Assembly (NCBI GenBank): GCA_900552885.1
Contig: USBM01000010.1
Span: 1 to 20,007, forward strand
DNA: 20,007 bases
Source: an uncultured Clostridium sp.
GTDB taxonomy: Bacteria; Bacillota; Clostridia; Lachnospirales; Lachnospiraceae
Direction of reading: 5' to 3'
The position numbers and the translations under genes are program-made. The notes beneath the pieces were generated by a model. That model did not search any database. It was not told the origin of the DNA and was given only the letters and a program-made list of their open reading frames with translations. Positions 7,087-13,872 of this stretch are shown piece after piece; the stretch's first letter is position 1, and each line of letters opens with the position of its first letter.

Positions 7087-8007
7087 ATGTTTTATGAAAT
7101 GAAAAGAGGCAGAGTGGGATATATCACTTATGCCGAATTACAGGATGATTCCGTTATGTATGGTTTCCCGGAAGAAACTATTCGGGCATGTAAGGAGAAT
7201 CTACACAACTTTCGAAGTGATACGATCGTGACAGGAAAACTTGTATTCACTGTATTAGATCTTATCAATTTGCTACAGGTATTTGATGACAAAGACAGAT
7301 TAGCAATCTATGTACAGAGTGATCTGTGTCTGTTTGTGGAGATCCGAGATGACGATGAGAGTATACGTCAATTGTTCGATCGGGTGGTGGCCAGTTACTG
7401 CGGAGAGGCGAAATCAAATGAGATTAATCTTCGCCACACGGTTCCGGAGAAGTTCCTGTACCGTTTCTTAGATCTGTTGATTCAGGAGGACCGCAAGTTC
7501 TTAGAGAATATGGAATTTAACATGAGTGCGTTGGAGACCAGAATTCTGAAAGAACGGGTGGATGCCGCATTTATCAATGAGATCTTATTGATGAAGAAGG
7601 AGCTCATGTATATGTGGAATTATTATGATCAGTTGATCGATATCGGTGAAGTGCTTCGTGATAATGATAATGAGATGTTTCCGCCGGAGAATGTAAGACG
7701 CTTTGCAACATTTACGGAGCGGACGATGCGGCTTTCCGAGAATGTGAAGCATCTGAAAGAATATGCGGTACAACTGCGGGAGACACACGATGCCATGTTA
7801 GATTACAATCTGAACAACATTATGAAGCTGTTTACAGTGATCACAACGATATTTCTGCCACTGACGCTCATTGTCGGCTGGTATGGAATGAATTTTGCTG
7901 ACATGCCGGAACTGACATGGAAGTATGGTTATCCGGGAGTGATCGTATTCTCAGTGATCGTAGTTGGAATCTGTATCATAGCTTTCAAAAAATATAAGTT
8001 GTTTTAA
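7087..8007 (+). CDS. corA: CorA-family divalent cation (Mg2+) transporter
   Basis: This is a homopentameric membrane channel for Mg2+ (possibly Co2+ or another divalent metal). The 306-residue length is typical. A long cytoplasmic N-terminal alpha/beta and helical region covers 1 to about 240, with the expected charged stalk helix (FTERTMRLSENVKHLKEYAVQLRETHD). The first membrane helix ends in GWYGMNF, with the signature GMN at 267-269. A short acidic loop follows, then the second helix (285-300) and a basic tail KKYKLF. The start ATG is preceded by GGAG at 8 bases. It is first in a unit with two antiporter-like membrane proteins (14-base gap). Family assignment is firm; metal preference is inferred. 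Confidence 0.92.
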   Translation: MFYEMKRGRVGYITYAELQDDSVMYGFPEETIRACKENLHNFRSDTIVTGKLVFTVLDLINLLQVFDDKDRLAIYVQSDLCLFVEIRDDDESIRQLFDRVVASYCGEAKSNEINLRHTVPEKFLYRFLDLLIQEDRKFLENMEFNMSALETRILKERVDAAFINEILLMKKELMYMWNYYDQLIDIGEVLRDNDNEMFPPENVRRFATFTERTMRLSENVKHLKEYAVQLRETHDAMLDYNLNNIMKLFTVITTIFLPLTLIVGWYGMNFADMPELTWKYGYPGVIVFSVIVVGICIIAFKKYKLF

Positions 8008-8021
8008 ACAAGGAGGAACAC

Positions 8022-8795
8022 ATGCTAAGCAAAATATTAATTTCAGTTGCGGCGTTACTTATACTGGCCGGACTGTTGGGACTTAAGATGAAGACGGTTG
8101 GAAAAAGACTTCTCTTTGTATGCATTGCGGAGGTCGGAATAGTGATGTTGTCGGTTGCGGAGATGAATACGTATGGATTAGTGGGTGGATGCTTTCAGGT
8201 AATCTATCGTATTCTTGCCATAATTCCCGGCATTTTACTGTTTCGTAGTATTTGCAAGAGAAACGGAATTACAGACATCGAAGGGTTGAATGGCGTCGGG
8301 CGTAAGATGCCATATACATACACTTTGCTTGTATTCTTATGCATGGTGACAATTGGTATTCCGATTACAGGAACTTTTACCGGCATAATCTATTCGGAGA
8401 TTGGATTGTTGGCAGGTGGATATGGCGTGTTCACATATGTTGGTCTCATCGGTAATATATTGGGAATTGTGGTTCCGGTTGTGCTGCTGTTTCCGATGCT
8501 TCGACGGATGTATTTTCCTGAGAAAGAAAAGGATTCTGAGGCAGATACAATCGTCCATACAGAAGAAGTATCAAATACACAATCTGATATGGATACAGAG
8601 AAAGGCATGGAAGATGCAGGAGCAGTGCTAGAGAATGTCGATCATGTGGAAGAAGCAGTAGGAATCTCTCCTTCTCCGGCGAAGAGCCTGCTTACAATTA
8701 GCTGGCTGCTTGCAGCAGTGTTACTTGTGTTTTCATTATATCAGCAGCCGGTGCTTGTTGTGATCAGTACGGTTATGCAGAAGTTCTTTAGTTAG
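8022..8795 (+). CDS. Truncated complex I/Mrp antiporter-like membrane protein (C-terminal half)
   Basis: I recognise in this 257-residue integral membrane protein the second half of a proton-conducting subunit of the NuoN/NuoM/MrpD type (Proton_antipo_M). The segment GITDIEGLNGVGRKMPYTY (82-100) followed by a helix with GIPITGTFTG matches the usual GLxxxMPxT...GxPPxxGF stretch. Family members are usually 450-500 residues, so the N-terminal half is absent. The lysine expected in the preceding helix appears as R63. About five helices (3-20, 29-46, 52-75, 100-122, 136-160) precede an acidic cytoplasmic insert (166-220), then a last helix (222-245). A strong AGGAGG site precedes ATG. The downstream gene encodes a fuller relative, suggesting a two-protein complex. 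The transported ion is unknown. Confidence 0.6.
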   Translation: MLSKILISVAALLILAGLLGLKMKTVGKRLLFVCIAEVGIVMLSVAEMNTYGLVGGCFQVIYRILAIIPGILLFRSICKRNGITDIEGLNGVGRKMPYTYTLLVFLCMVTIGIPITGTFTGIIYSEIGLLAGGYGVFTYVGLIGNILGIVVPVVLLFPMLRRMYFPEKEKDSEADTIVHTEEVSNTQSDMDTEKGMEDAGAVLENVDHVEEAVGISPSPAKSLLTISWLLAAVLLVFSLYQQPVLVVISTVMQKFFS

Positions 8796-8807
8796 GTGGT
8801 GGATGAG

Positions 8808-10535
8808 ATGGCGAATAATTATGGCGTATTGTTAATCTTTTTGTTTCCGGTTCTGGGTGGTATCATTGGTTTCTTTCTCGGTAAGAAGGATAAGGGAACG
8901 CGCAATGACTGGATCGATATTGTTGTTATAGTACAGCTTGCCATGCTTGCGTACCTTGCATATATGACGATCGGTAAGGGTGAAACATTTGAGTTGTCAC
9001 TTGGCAGTTTCCTGGGATTGGGTCTTTCCCTTACTATGAATGTTGTAACGGTGTTACTGAGTGCACTGACAACCGTGATCGTTGCAATTGTGACACAATT
9101 TATGAAAGAGTCTATGAAGAAGGAAGAAAGCAGCAACCGGTTCTATCTCTTGTTTATGTGTACATTTGGCATGGTGCTGGGGGCATGTATGACGGACAAT
9201 TTGTTTAACTTCTTTATGTTTATTACATTGGCACTGTTATTTGCGTGGCCACTGATCATGCATCGCAGAGATCAGATGGCACTTCGCAATGCCGGTATCT
9301 ATATTGGATTTGTGATAGCAGGAATGGTATTGGTCTTAACAGGAATTGTGATCCTGTTCGGTTATCTTGGCAGTGTGAATTATTCCGGGATGTATTCCTC
9401 TGTTATGTCAAGAGGAGGAAGCGGAGCCCTGTTGATCGCCGGTCTGCTGGTAAGTCTTGGTTTTGCAATGACGGCAGGGATATTCCCGGTACAGTTCCAG
9501 GTGACAAGGGGATGTTCTTATGGATTGATCGAGATCTCAACTTTGTTATCTTCTCTCGTATCCAAGCTTGGAATCTATGGCATTCTGGTTATAGCGGTAG
9601 ATCTGTTTGTAGAGAATAAGTTCTATGGAAGAATTCTTCTGGTCACAGCACTGATGACAGCAATCTGGGGATTGCTTGTTACGTTGACCGCTACGGATAT
9701 CCGTAAGATTCTGATGGGAATTGATGTTGCGACCAATGGTTTCAATCTGTTGGCAGTCAGCCTGCTGGTATTAGGTGGCAGTTCGAACCAGTATGGAGTA
9801 CGCAGTGTTGTAAATCTGCTATTTGCGGGAGCATTATCTATTGCAGTCTTATATATGGTGTCCCTGGAACTGGTCCGCCGCAACCGGACATATGAGATCA
9901 AGGGGCTGGTTGCATCAGGCAAAGGCAATCCGTTACTTGGAGCCGCTACACTGCTTGCAGGTGCAAGCCTTGCGGGCGTGCCGGGAACACTTGGCTATCT
10001 TGGCTATGCGACTTTGTTTAAGTCAATCTCAACCGGCATCGGTTGGAAATGGCTGGTTGTAGTATATATTATTCTCTGGGGATTCCTGATGACAGCAGTA
10101 TTGCGGATCTTCATGAAGTTCTTTGTGAGCAAACCGGAGGAGACACTTCGCATTCTGACTTCGGATGAAGAACGGTTGGTCGGAGAGAACAGTCTGGAAG
10201 AAAAAGGAAAGGATGACCACAAGGCATATCGTTTTGGAGAGATGCTGCTTCTTTTAGCAGGGGTTGTCCAGGTTGTTATAGGTGTCATTCCTCAGTGGAC
10301 TGCGAACCGGAAGGCGGTTATTAATCCGTTCATTACTTTTTGCAATATGAATGAGACGGTACATCTGGATGTCAATGTATTCTCTAAGAACATTCTGTTA
10401 GCAGCCGGTATCGCCGTATTGCTTTGTGCTGTACTCTATACGAATCTGGTACATGGAATTCTGCTCCGTGTGATCCGGAACCGGAAGAATAAGAAATTGA
10501 AGGAAGAAGCAGAGCAAAGTAAAGAAAATATGTAA
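8808..10535 (+). CDS. Complex I/Mrp antiporter-like membrane subunit, divergent
   Basis: This polytopic membrane protein has about 14 helices and the overall plan of NuoL/NuoM/MrpD proton-channel subunits. I use ATG 8808 (575 residues), preceded by GGTGG; an in-frame GTG at 8796 directly follows the upstream stop but has no ribosome site. Recognisable stretches include DNLFNFFMFITLALL (about 130-144), GIFPVQFQVTRGCSYGLIEISTLLSS (225-250) with SKLGIYGIL (252-260), and LAGVPGTLGYLGYATLFKS in the C-terminal half. By eye, the glutamate expected in helix 5 is T140 and the helix 7 lysine is T222, while the helix 8 lysine (K253) is kept. None of the NuoB/C/D/H, hydrogenase or other Mrp genes is nearby. 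Proton or sodium transport is therefore uncertain. Confidence 0.65.
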   Translation: MANNYGVLLIFLFPVLGGIIGFFLGKKDKGTRNDWIDIVVIVQLAMLAYLAYMTIGKGETFELSLGSFLGLGLSLTMNVVTVLLSALTTVIVAIVTQFMKESMKKEESSNRFYLLFMCTFGMVLGACMTDNLFNFFMFITLALLFAWPLIMHRRDQMALRNAGIYIGFVIAGMVLVLTGIVILFGYLGSVNYSGMYSSVMSRGGSGALLIAGLLVSLGFAMTAGIFPVQFQVTRGCSYGLIEISTLLSSLVSKLGIYGILVIAVDLFVENKFYGRILLVTALMTAIWGLLVTLTATDIRKILMGIDVATNGFNLLAVSLLVLGGSSNQYGVRSVVNLLFAGALSIAVLYMVSLELVRRNRTYEIKGLVASGKGNPLLGAATLLAGASLAGVPGTLGYLGYATLFKSISTGIGWKWLVVVYIILWGFLMTAVLRIFMKFFVSKPEETLRILTSDEERLVGENSLEEKGKDDHKAYRFGEMLLLLAGVVQVVIGVIPQWTANRKAVINPFITFCNMNETVHLDVNVFSKNILLAAGIAVLLCAVLYTNLVHGILLRVIRNRKNKKLKEEAEQSKENM

Positions 10536-10554
10536 TTATTCACAAAAATAATTG

Positions 10555-10583
10555 TTGAAGATTACGGATATTCGTATTACAAT
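10555..10583 (+). promoter_or_regulatory. Promoter of the carrier-protein cassette
   Basis: TTGAAG (10555-10560) and TACAAT (10578-10583) are separated by exactly 17 bases. The promoter gives a leader of about 65 bases before the carrier-protein gene. No terminator is visible between the membrane-protein gene and this promoter, so read-through from corA is also possible. Confidence 0.6.
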
Positions 10584-10656
10584 AAATGTAGCACTGCTGG
10601 GAAGGAAGATCCTATGGCCAGGGGAGCAACTAATTATAACGGAGGTTACAGAATAT

Positions 10657-10905
10657 ATGGATAAGAATGAGATCAAAGACAAGCTGTTAGAGATCATTGA
10701 AGAAGAGATGCCGGAAGTGGATAAGGCAAGCATTGATACCACAGCGTCTCTTGCAGATGATGGATTGGATTCGGTATCTCTGATCAAAGTGATCGTGGAT
10801 GCAGAAAAGACATTCGATGTTGCGTTTGATGATAGAGAGCTTGCGCTTAATAAGTACGAGAACTTGGATGATATGGTGGAATTGATTGAAGAGAAGTTAC
10901 AATAG
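10657..10905 (+). CDS. Stand-alone acyl/peptidyl carrier protein
   Basis: This is an 82-residue carrier protein that would carry an acyl or aminoacyl group as a thioester on a phosphopantetheine arm. The attachment motif ADDGLDSVSLIKVI places the modified serine at S39, directly after D38. The protein is acidic and predicted to form the four-helix fold, with the last helix ending ELIEEKLQ. The start ATG 10657 follows GGAGG by 11 bases; the frame is open to 10552 upstream, but that part covers the promoter and is not coding. It resembles discrete carriers of peptide or aminoglycoside pathways more than the fatty-acid AcpP (no GADSLD motif). A BtrH-like gene and a phosphopantetheinyl transferase follow. 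Confidence 0.9.
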   Translation: MDKNEIKDKLLEIIEEEMPEVDKASIDTTASLADDGLDSVSLIKVIVDAEKTFDVAFDDRELALNKYENLDDMVELIEEKLQ

Positions 10906-10924
10906 TTGAGGAGGATTACATATT

Positions 10925-11971
10925 ATGGCGAACAAAGTAGTATTACCTGTTAAGTATCCTGCCGTTACTTCATGGCAGTGGCATGCAACCCTTTTTTCAA
11001 TCTTAGGGGATGATGAGAACGCAAAGAGATGGATCTATAGTAATTATATTCAGTTGCGTTGCTATAATATTGCAGAGTATACGACCGGAGATGAGATCTT
11101 ATTGTGCGATATGATGCCGGGTTCAAGTGCGATGAAAGAGTGTCCTTACCTGATCTTTTCACTGATCACTAAGCCACAGATCGAGAGTTATTGTGGAGAT
11201 GTGATCGACTTTATCGTGAAGACGATCGATCTTGGCGGATATGTCTATGGTGCATTTGATGAAGCGAAGATGTTATGTGATGTCAGTGTAGATTATAAGT
11301 TCTCTCATGAGTTGTTCATCTATGGTTACAATATGGAAGAAGAAGTATTCTATGTTGGCGACTTTACATTTAAGGATAAGTATTCCTATACAACGGTGTC
11401 CTTTGAAAAGGTGAAGTCCGGATTTGATGCATTGACAGCCGGAGAAGATCACGTATTTAAGGATGATTATAAGGGAACCCGTGGACTTTATGTTATTCAG
11501 AAGAATACAGATAACCGTTATTATGATATTGATCCTGCTTTGATCAAGGATACTTTGAGAGAGTACCTGAATGGAGATGACACGAAGAATCATTTCCGTA
11601 TGATGCGTAACCGTTTTGATGATACGGTGTTTGGCGTGAATGTATATGATGCACTTCTTACCAGAGTAGATAAGCAGTTGCATGAGGAGGAACCGGACTT
11701 TGATATCCGTGCCCTTCACATTGCATACGATCATAAGGTATTAATGTTAGACCGGTTGAAGTATCTGATGGCGAATGAAGTCATTCCGTTTGAACAGGAG
11801 TTGTTAGATGAGTATGCGATCGTTGTTGATAATATGTTAGCAGCACGTAACCTTTTGGTTCGTATCTCTGTAACGAATGAGATTGAGGCAGGAGCAAGAA
11901 TTAAGACATACCTGAACGATGCCAAAGCGAAGGAGATGGCGATCTTAAGCCATGTTGTGAATGAGTTATAG
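10925..11971 (+). CDS. BtrH-like protein of the type found in non-ribosomal peptide clusters
   Basis: This is a 348-residue soluble protein of uncertain function. The N-terminal half resembles the BtrH_N/papain-like fold and proteins I know from Bacillus and Paenibacillus peptide clusters: SWQWHATLFSIL (16-27), WIYSNYIQL (36-44), CPYLIFS (73-79), then SHELFIYGYNMEEEVFYVGDF (127-147) and KYSYTTVSFEKV. H128 and D147 fit a His-Asp pair, but the position where a nucleophilic cysteine would be expected (about residue 18) has none. In butirosin synthesis BtrH moves an acyl group from a carrier protein to an acceptor. The C-terminal half (about 205-348) is helical. It follows the carrier gene by 19 bases and has an AGGAGG site. 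Acyl transfer from that carrier is an inference. Confidence 0.6.
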   Translation: MANKVVLPVKYPAVTSWQWHATLFSILGDDENAKRWIYSNYIQLRCYNIAEYTTGDEILLCDMMPGSSAMKECPYLIFSLITKPQIESYCGDVIDFIVKTIDLGGYVYGAFDEAKMLCDVSVDYKFSHELFIYGYNMEEEVFYVGDFTFKDKYSYTTVSFEKVKSGFDALTAGEDHVFKDDYKGTRGLYVIQKNTDNRYYDIDPALIKDTLREYLNGDDTKNHFRMMRNRFDDTVFGVNVYDALLTRVDKQLHEEEPDFDIRALHIAYDHKVLMLDRLKYLMANEVIPFEQELLDEYAIVVDNMLAARNLLVRISVTNEIEAGARIKTYLNDAKAKEMAILSHVVNEL

Positions 11972-11986
11972 AAAGGTAACCGGTTG

Positions 11987-12676
11987 ATGTTACATTGTTA
12001 TTATATGAACTTGAATTGTGACTGCTCAGTAGAGCAGTCACATGCTTTTTATGAGGAACTGCCGGAGGAACGTCAGGAGAGAATACGGCGTATGAAGAAT
12101 CCGGCACTGGCAAAAAAGAAGATCTTTGCAGGACATTTTCTACAGAGGATCTTAGCAGAGGAGACCGGAATAGATCCCGGAAGACAGCAATATGTATATA
12201 ACAGGATGGGAAGACCGTCATTAACAGGCAGTACATTAGATTTTAACCTGTCGGATTCCGGGGAATATGTGGTATTGGCAGTCAGTGACCGGGCAGTGGG
12301 GATTGACATTGAACGAAGGAAGAAGAATCATCTGGCGGTCGCAAAGCGATGTTTCTGTCCGGAGGAATATGAGGATATTATTGCAGTTGCAGATCCACAG
12401 GAACAGGAACGACGGTTTCTGGCATATTGGACAATGAAAGAAGCCTATGTGAAGTGTGAAGGGAGCGGTCTGACGATCCCGCTTGATTCGTTCCGGGTCG
12501 TGTGGGATGAAGGTTATACCGGATCACACATTCTAATAGAAGAAAAGGATGATGGTTCTGTTGCTGTGGCATACGGATGTACGACATTGCTATCCGGGCG
12601 CACAGAAGAGTATTGTGTATCGGTGTGCCAGCGGGAACCGGTCGGGGATGTGTGTCTGATGGAGATGAGATTGTAG
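11987..12676 (+). CDS. 4'-phosphopantetheinyl transferase, Sfp type
   Basis: The enzyme transfers phosphopantetheine from coenzyme A to the active serine of carrier proteins, with Mg2+. The length is 229 residues from ATG 11987; TTG 11984 is an alternative start closer to the GAAAGG site. Family motifs are DFNLSDSGEYVVLAV, then AVGIDIERR with metal ligands D107 and E109, and the FLAYWTMKEAYVKCEGSGL block with W148, K151 and E152. The N-terminal half begins with substrate-binding segments KIFAGHFLQRIL and NRMGRPSL. It is the third gene of the carrier cassette, 15 bases after the BtrH-like gene, and so is probably the dedicated activator of the carrier at 10657. The fatty-acid carrier synthase AcpS is a different family. 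Confidence 0.93.
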   Translation: MLHCYYMNLNCDCSVEQSHAFYEELPEERQERIRRMKNPALAKKKIFAGHFLQRILAEETGIDPGRQQYVYNRMGRPSLTGSTLDFNLSDSGEYVVLAVSDRAVGIDIERRKKNHLAVAKRCFCPEEYEDIIAVADPQEQERRFLAYWTMKEAYVKCEGSGLTIPLDSFRVVWDEGYTGSHILIEEKDDGSVAVAYGCTTLLSGRTEEYCVSVCQREPVGDVCLMEMRL

Positions 12677-12878
12677 TATGGGAATGACGGATCATATGCA
12701 TAGAGAATAGGAATAAGGATGATCTGATAGAAAAATTCCTTGATGTTTGTGGTACTGATTGGGGAAAAACACGGGAATACGGGAAAATTTGGAAAATGCA
12801 TAGACAAATCTGATAGAAAATGTTTTGATAAGAAAAGATCATTATGCAAAATGTTGCATGGAAATATATAGAAGGTGA
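12677..12878. other. Non-coding AT-rich region upstream of the capsule promoters
   Basis: I see no gene in this stretch; all frames carry frequent stops. It holds two imperfect copies of an ATGCATAG ... ATCTGATAGAAAA motif (12696-12734 and 12796-12820), with the ATGCATAG parts exactly 100 bases apart. A 6-bp inverted repeat, ATGCAA-AATG-TTGCAT, lies at 12844-12859. No clear terminator for the phosphopantetheinyl transferase gene can be recognised. Confidence 0.4.
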
Positions 12879-12894
12879 GTGAATGTACATTCAC
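12879..12894. promoter_or_regulatory. 16-bp perfect palindrome, candidate operator
   Basis: GTGAATGTACATTCAC is an exact palindrome 14 bases upstream of the -35 box of the first capsule promoter. The position fits an activator or repressor site. No regulator gene is adjacent, so the binding protein is unknown. Confidence 0.5.
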
Positions 12895-12907
12895 CTACAA
12901 AAAGAGT

Positions 12908-12935
12908 TTGCTTTCTACAGGATTCGTGCTATAAT
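12908..12935 (+). promoter_or_regulatory. Capsule operon promoter P1 (extended -10)
   Basis: TTGCTT (12908-12913) and a perfect TATAAT (12930-12935) lie 16 bases apart, with TGC just before the -10 box as an extended -10 element. The resulting leader to cpsB would be about 205 bases. Confidence 0.7.
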
Positions 12936-13017
12936 AACATGCGATATGTAGTCTGATTGTTGTACCTTTTATGAATGAATGGATGACTTTTCACAATGGA
13001 TGGGAAGCTGTTTTGCC

Positions 13018-13046
13018 TTGACAGATGGAGAGTTAACGTGTATAGT
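13018..13046 (+). promoter_or_regulatory. Capsule operon promoter P2
   Basis: A perfect TTGACA (13018-13023) and TATAGT (13041-13046) are separated by 17 bases. This is one of the best sigma-A matches in the window and would start transcription about 95 bases before cpsB, downstream of P1. Confidence 0.75.
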
Positions 13047-13099
13047 TACAATCGGAATGCAGTAGTAGTAATAGTGTCAGCTATAGCAGATAAGAAGAA

Positions 13100-13119
13100 C
13101 TGCCGGTGGCAGCGTTTTT
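13100..13119 (+). terminator. Small hairpin with U-run in the cpsB leader (possible attenuator)
   Basis: CTGCC-GGT-GGCAG (13100-13112) is followed after CG by TTTTT (13115-13119), 31 bases before the cpsB start. The 5-bp stem is weak for a terminator. An upstream GCAG (13086-13089) could pair with CTGC of the left arm and prevent it forming. A leader attenuator is possible but unproven. Confidence 0.35.
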
Positions 13120-13149
13120 GGATGATCGAATACAACGGAGGGATGTGGA

Positions 13150-13872
13150 ATGGAACGGAATCAGGGAATTATTGATTTTCACAGTCACATTCTCCCGGGT
13201 ATTGATGATGGAAGCAGGAGTACAGCACAGTCTTTGGAGATGATGAAGTTAGAACTTGATCAGGGAGTAAGAACCATTGTTGCGACTCCTCATTTTTATG
13301 CAGACAAGGTTTCTGTGGACACGTTCCTTACGAGAAGGCAGCATGCCTATGAGAAGGTACTCGGTGCCATTGAAGAAGAGGGACTGGATGCACCGGTCTT
13401 TCATCTGGGTGCAGAGGTATATTATTTTGGTGGGATCGGCAAAGCCGAGATGCTGCCAAAGCTTTGCATGGGTGACAGTGATATCGTACTGTTGGAGATG
13501 CCGTTTTGTCAGTGGACGAAGGATATGTTGGAGAATGTCGAGCAGATCCTTACGAAGCAGAAGTTACATATTATATTAGCACATATTGAACGGTATTATG
13601 ATTACCAGAAGAAGAAGGACATCTGGGATGCTATTTTTGATCTGCCGCTTGTTGCACAGATCAATACCGGAAGTTTCCTGAATTGGAAGAAAAGAGGAAG
13701 ATGTCTTAAGTTCCTGAAGGAAGACTGGGACGTTGTACTTGGCAGTGATTGTCATAATACGCAGACGAGAATACCGAACCTTGCTCCGGGCAGGGAAGTG
13801 ATCGGGAAGAAGTTAGGACGGGCACGATTGGATGCCATTGATGAATTGGGAGAAAGGATCATACCACAATGA
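13150..13872 (+). CDS. cpsB: PHP-type protein tyrosine phosphatase CpsB/YwqE
   Basis: This manganese-dependent phosphatase of the PHP fold removes phosphate from the tyrosine cluster of the BY-kinase encoded downstream, resetting polysaccharide assembly. The 240-residue length is typical. Metal-binding motifs are in order: DFHSHILPGIDDGS (H11, H13), ATPHFY (H48), GAEVYY (E89), AHIERY (H145) and GSDCHN (D200, H202). The start is set by GGAGGG with a 7-base spacer. It is the first gene of the capsule operon, after two promoters and a long leader, and its stop overlaps the next start by 4 bases (ATGA), implying translational coupling. Confidence 0.93.
   Translation: MERNQGIIDFHSHILPGIDDGSRSTAQSLEMMKLELDQGVRTIVATPHFYADKVSVDTFLTRRQHAYEKVLGAIEEEGLDAPVFHLGAEVYYFGGIGKAEMLPKLCMGDSDIVLLEMPFCQWTKDMLENVEQILTKQKLHIILAHIERYYDYQKKKDIWDAIFDLPLVAQINTGSFLNWKKRGRCLKFLKEDWDVVLGSDCHNTQTRIPNLAPGREVIGKKLGRARLDAIDELGERIIPQ

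Noticed and set aside
10552..10656. Extension of the carrier protein to 10552
   Set aside because: The region contains the promoter and the ribosome site; family length fits the ATG at 10657.
11273..11734. Minus-strand frame of about 150 codons opposite the BtrH-like gene
   Set aside because: It is antisense to a well-supported gene with a ribosome site and shows no recognisable motif.
12378..12890. Long minus-strand open frame opposite the phosphopantetheinyl transferase
   Set aside because: The translation is low complexity in type (Ser/His/Pro-rich), has no ribosome site and is a shadow of the + strand gene plus non-coding sequence.
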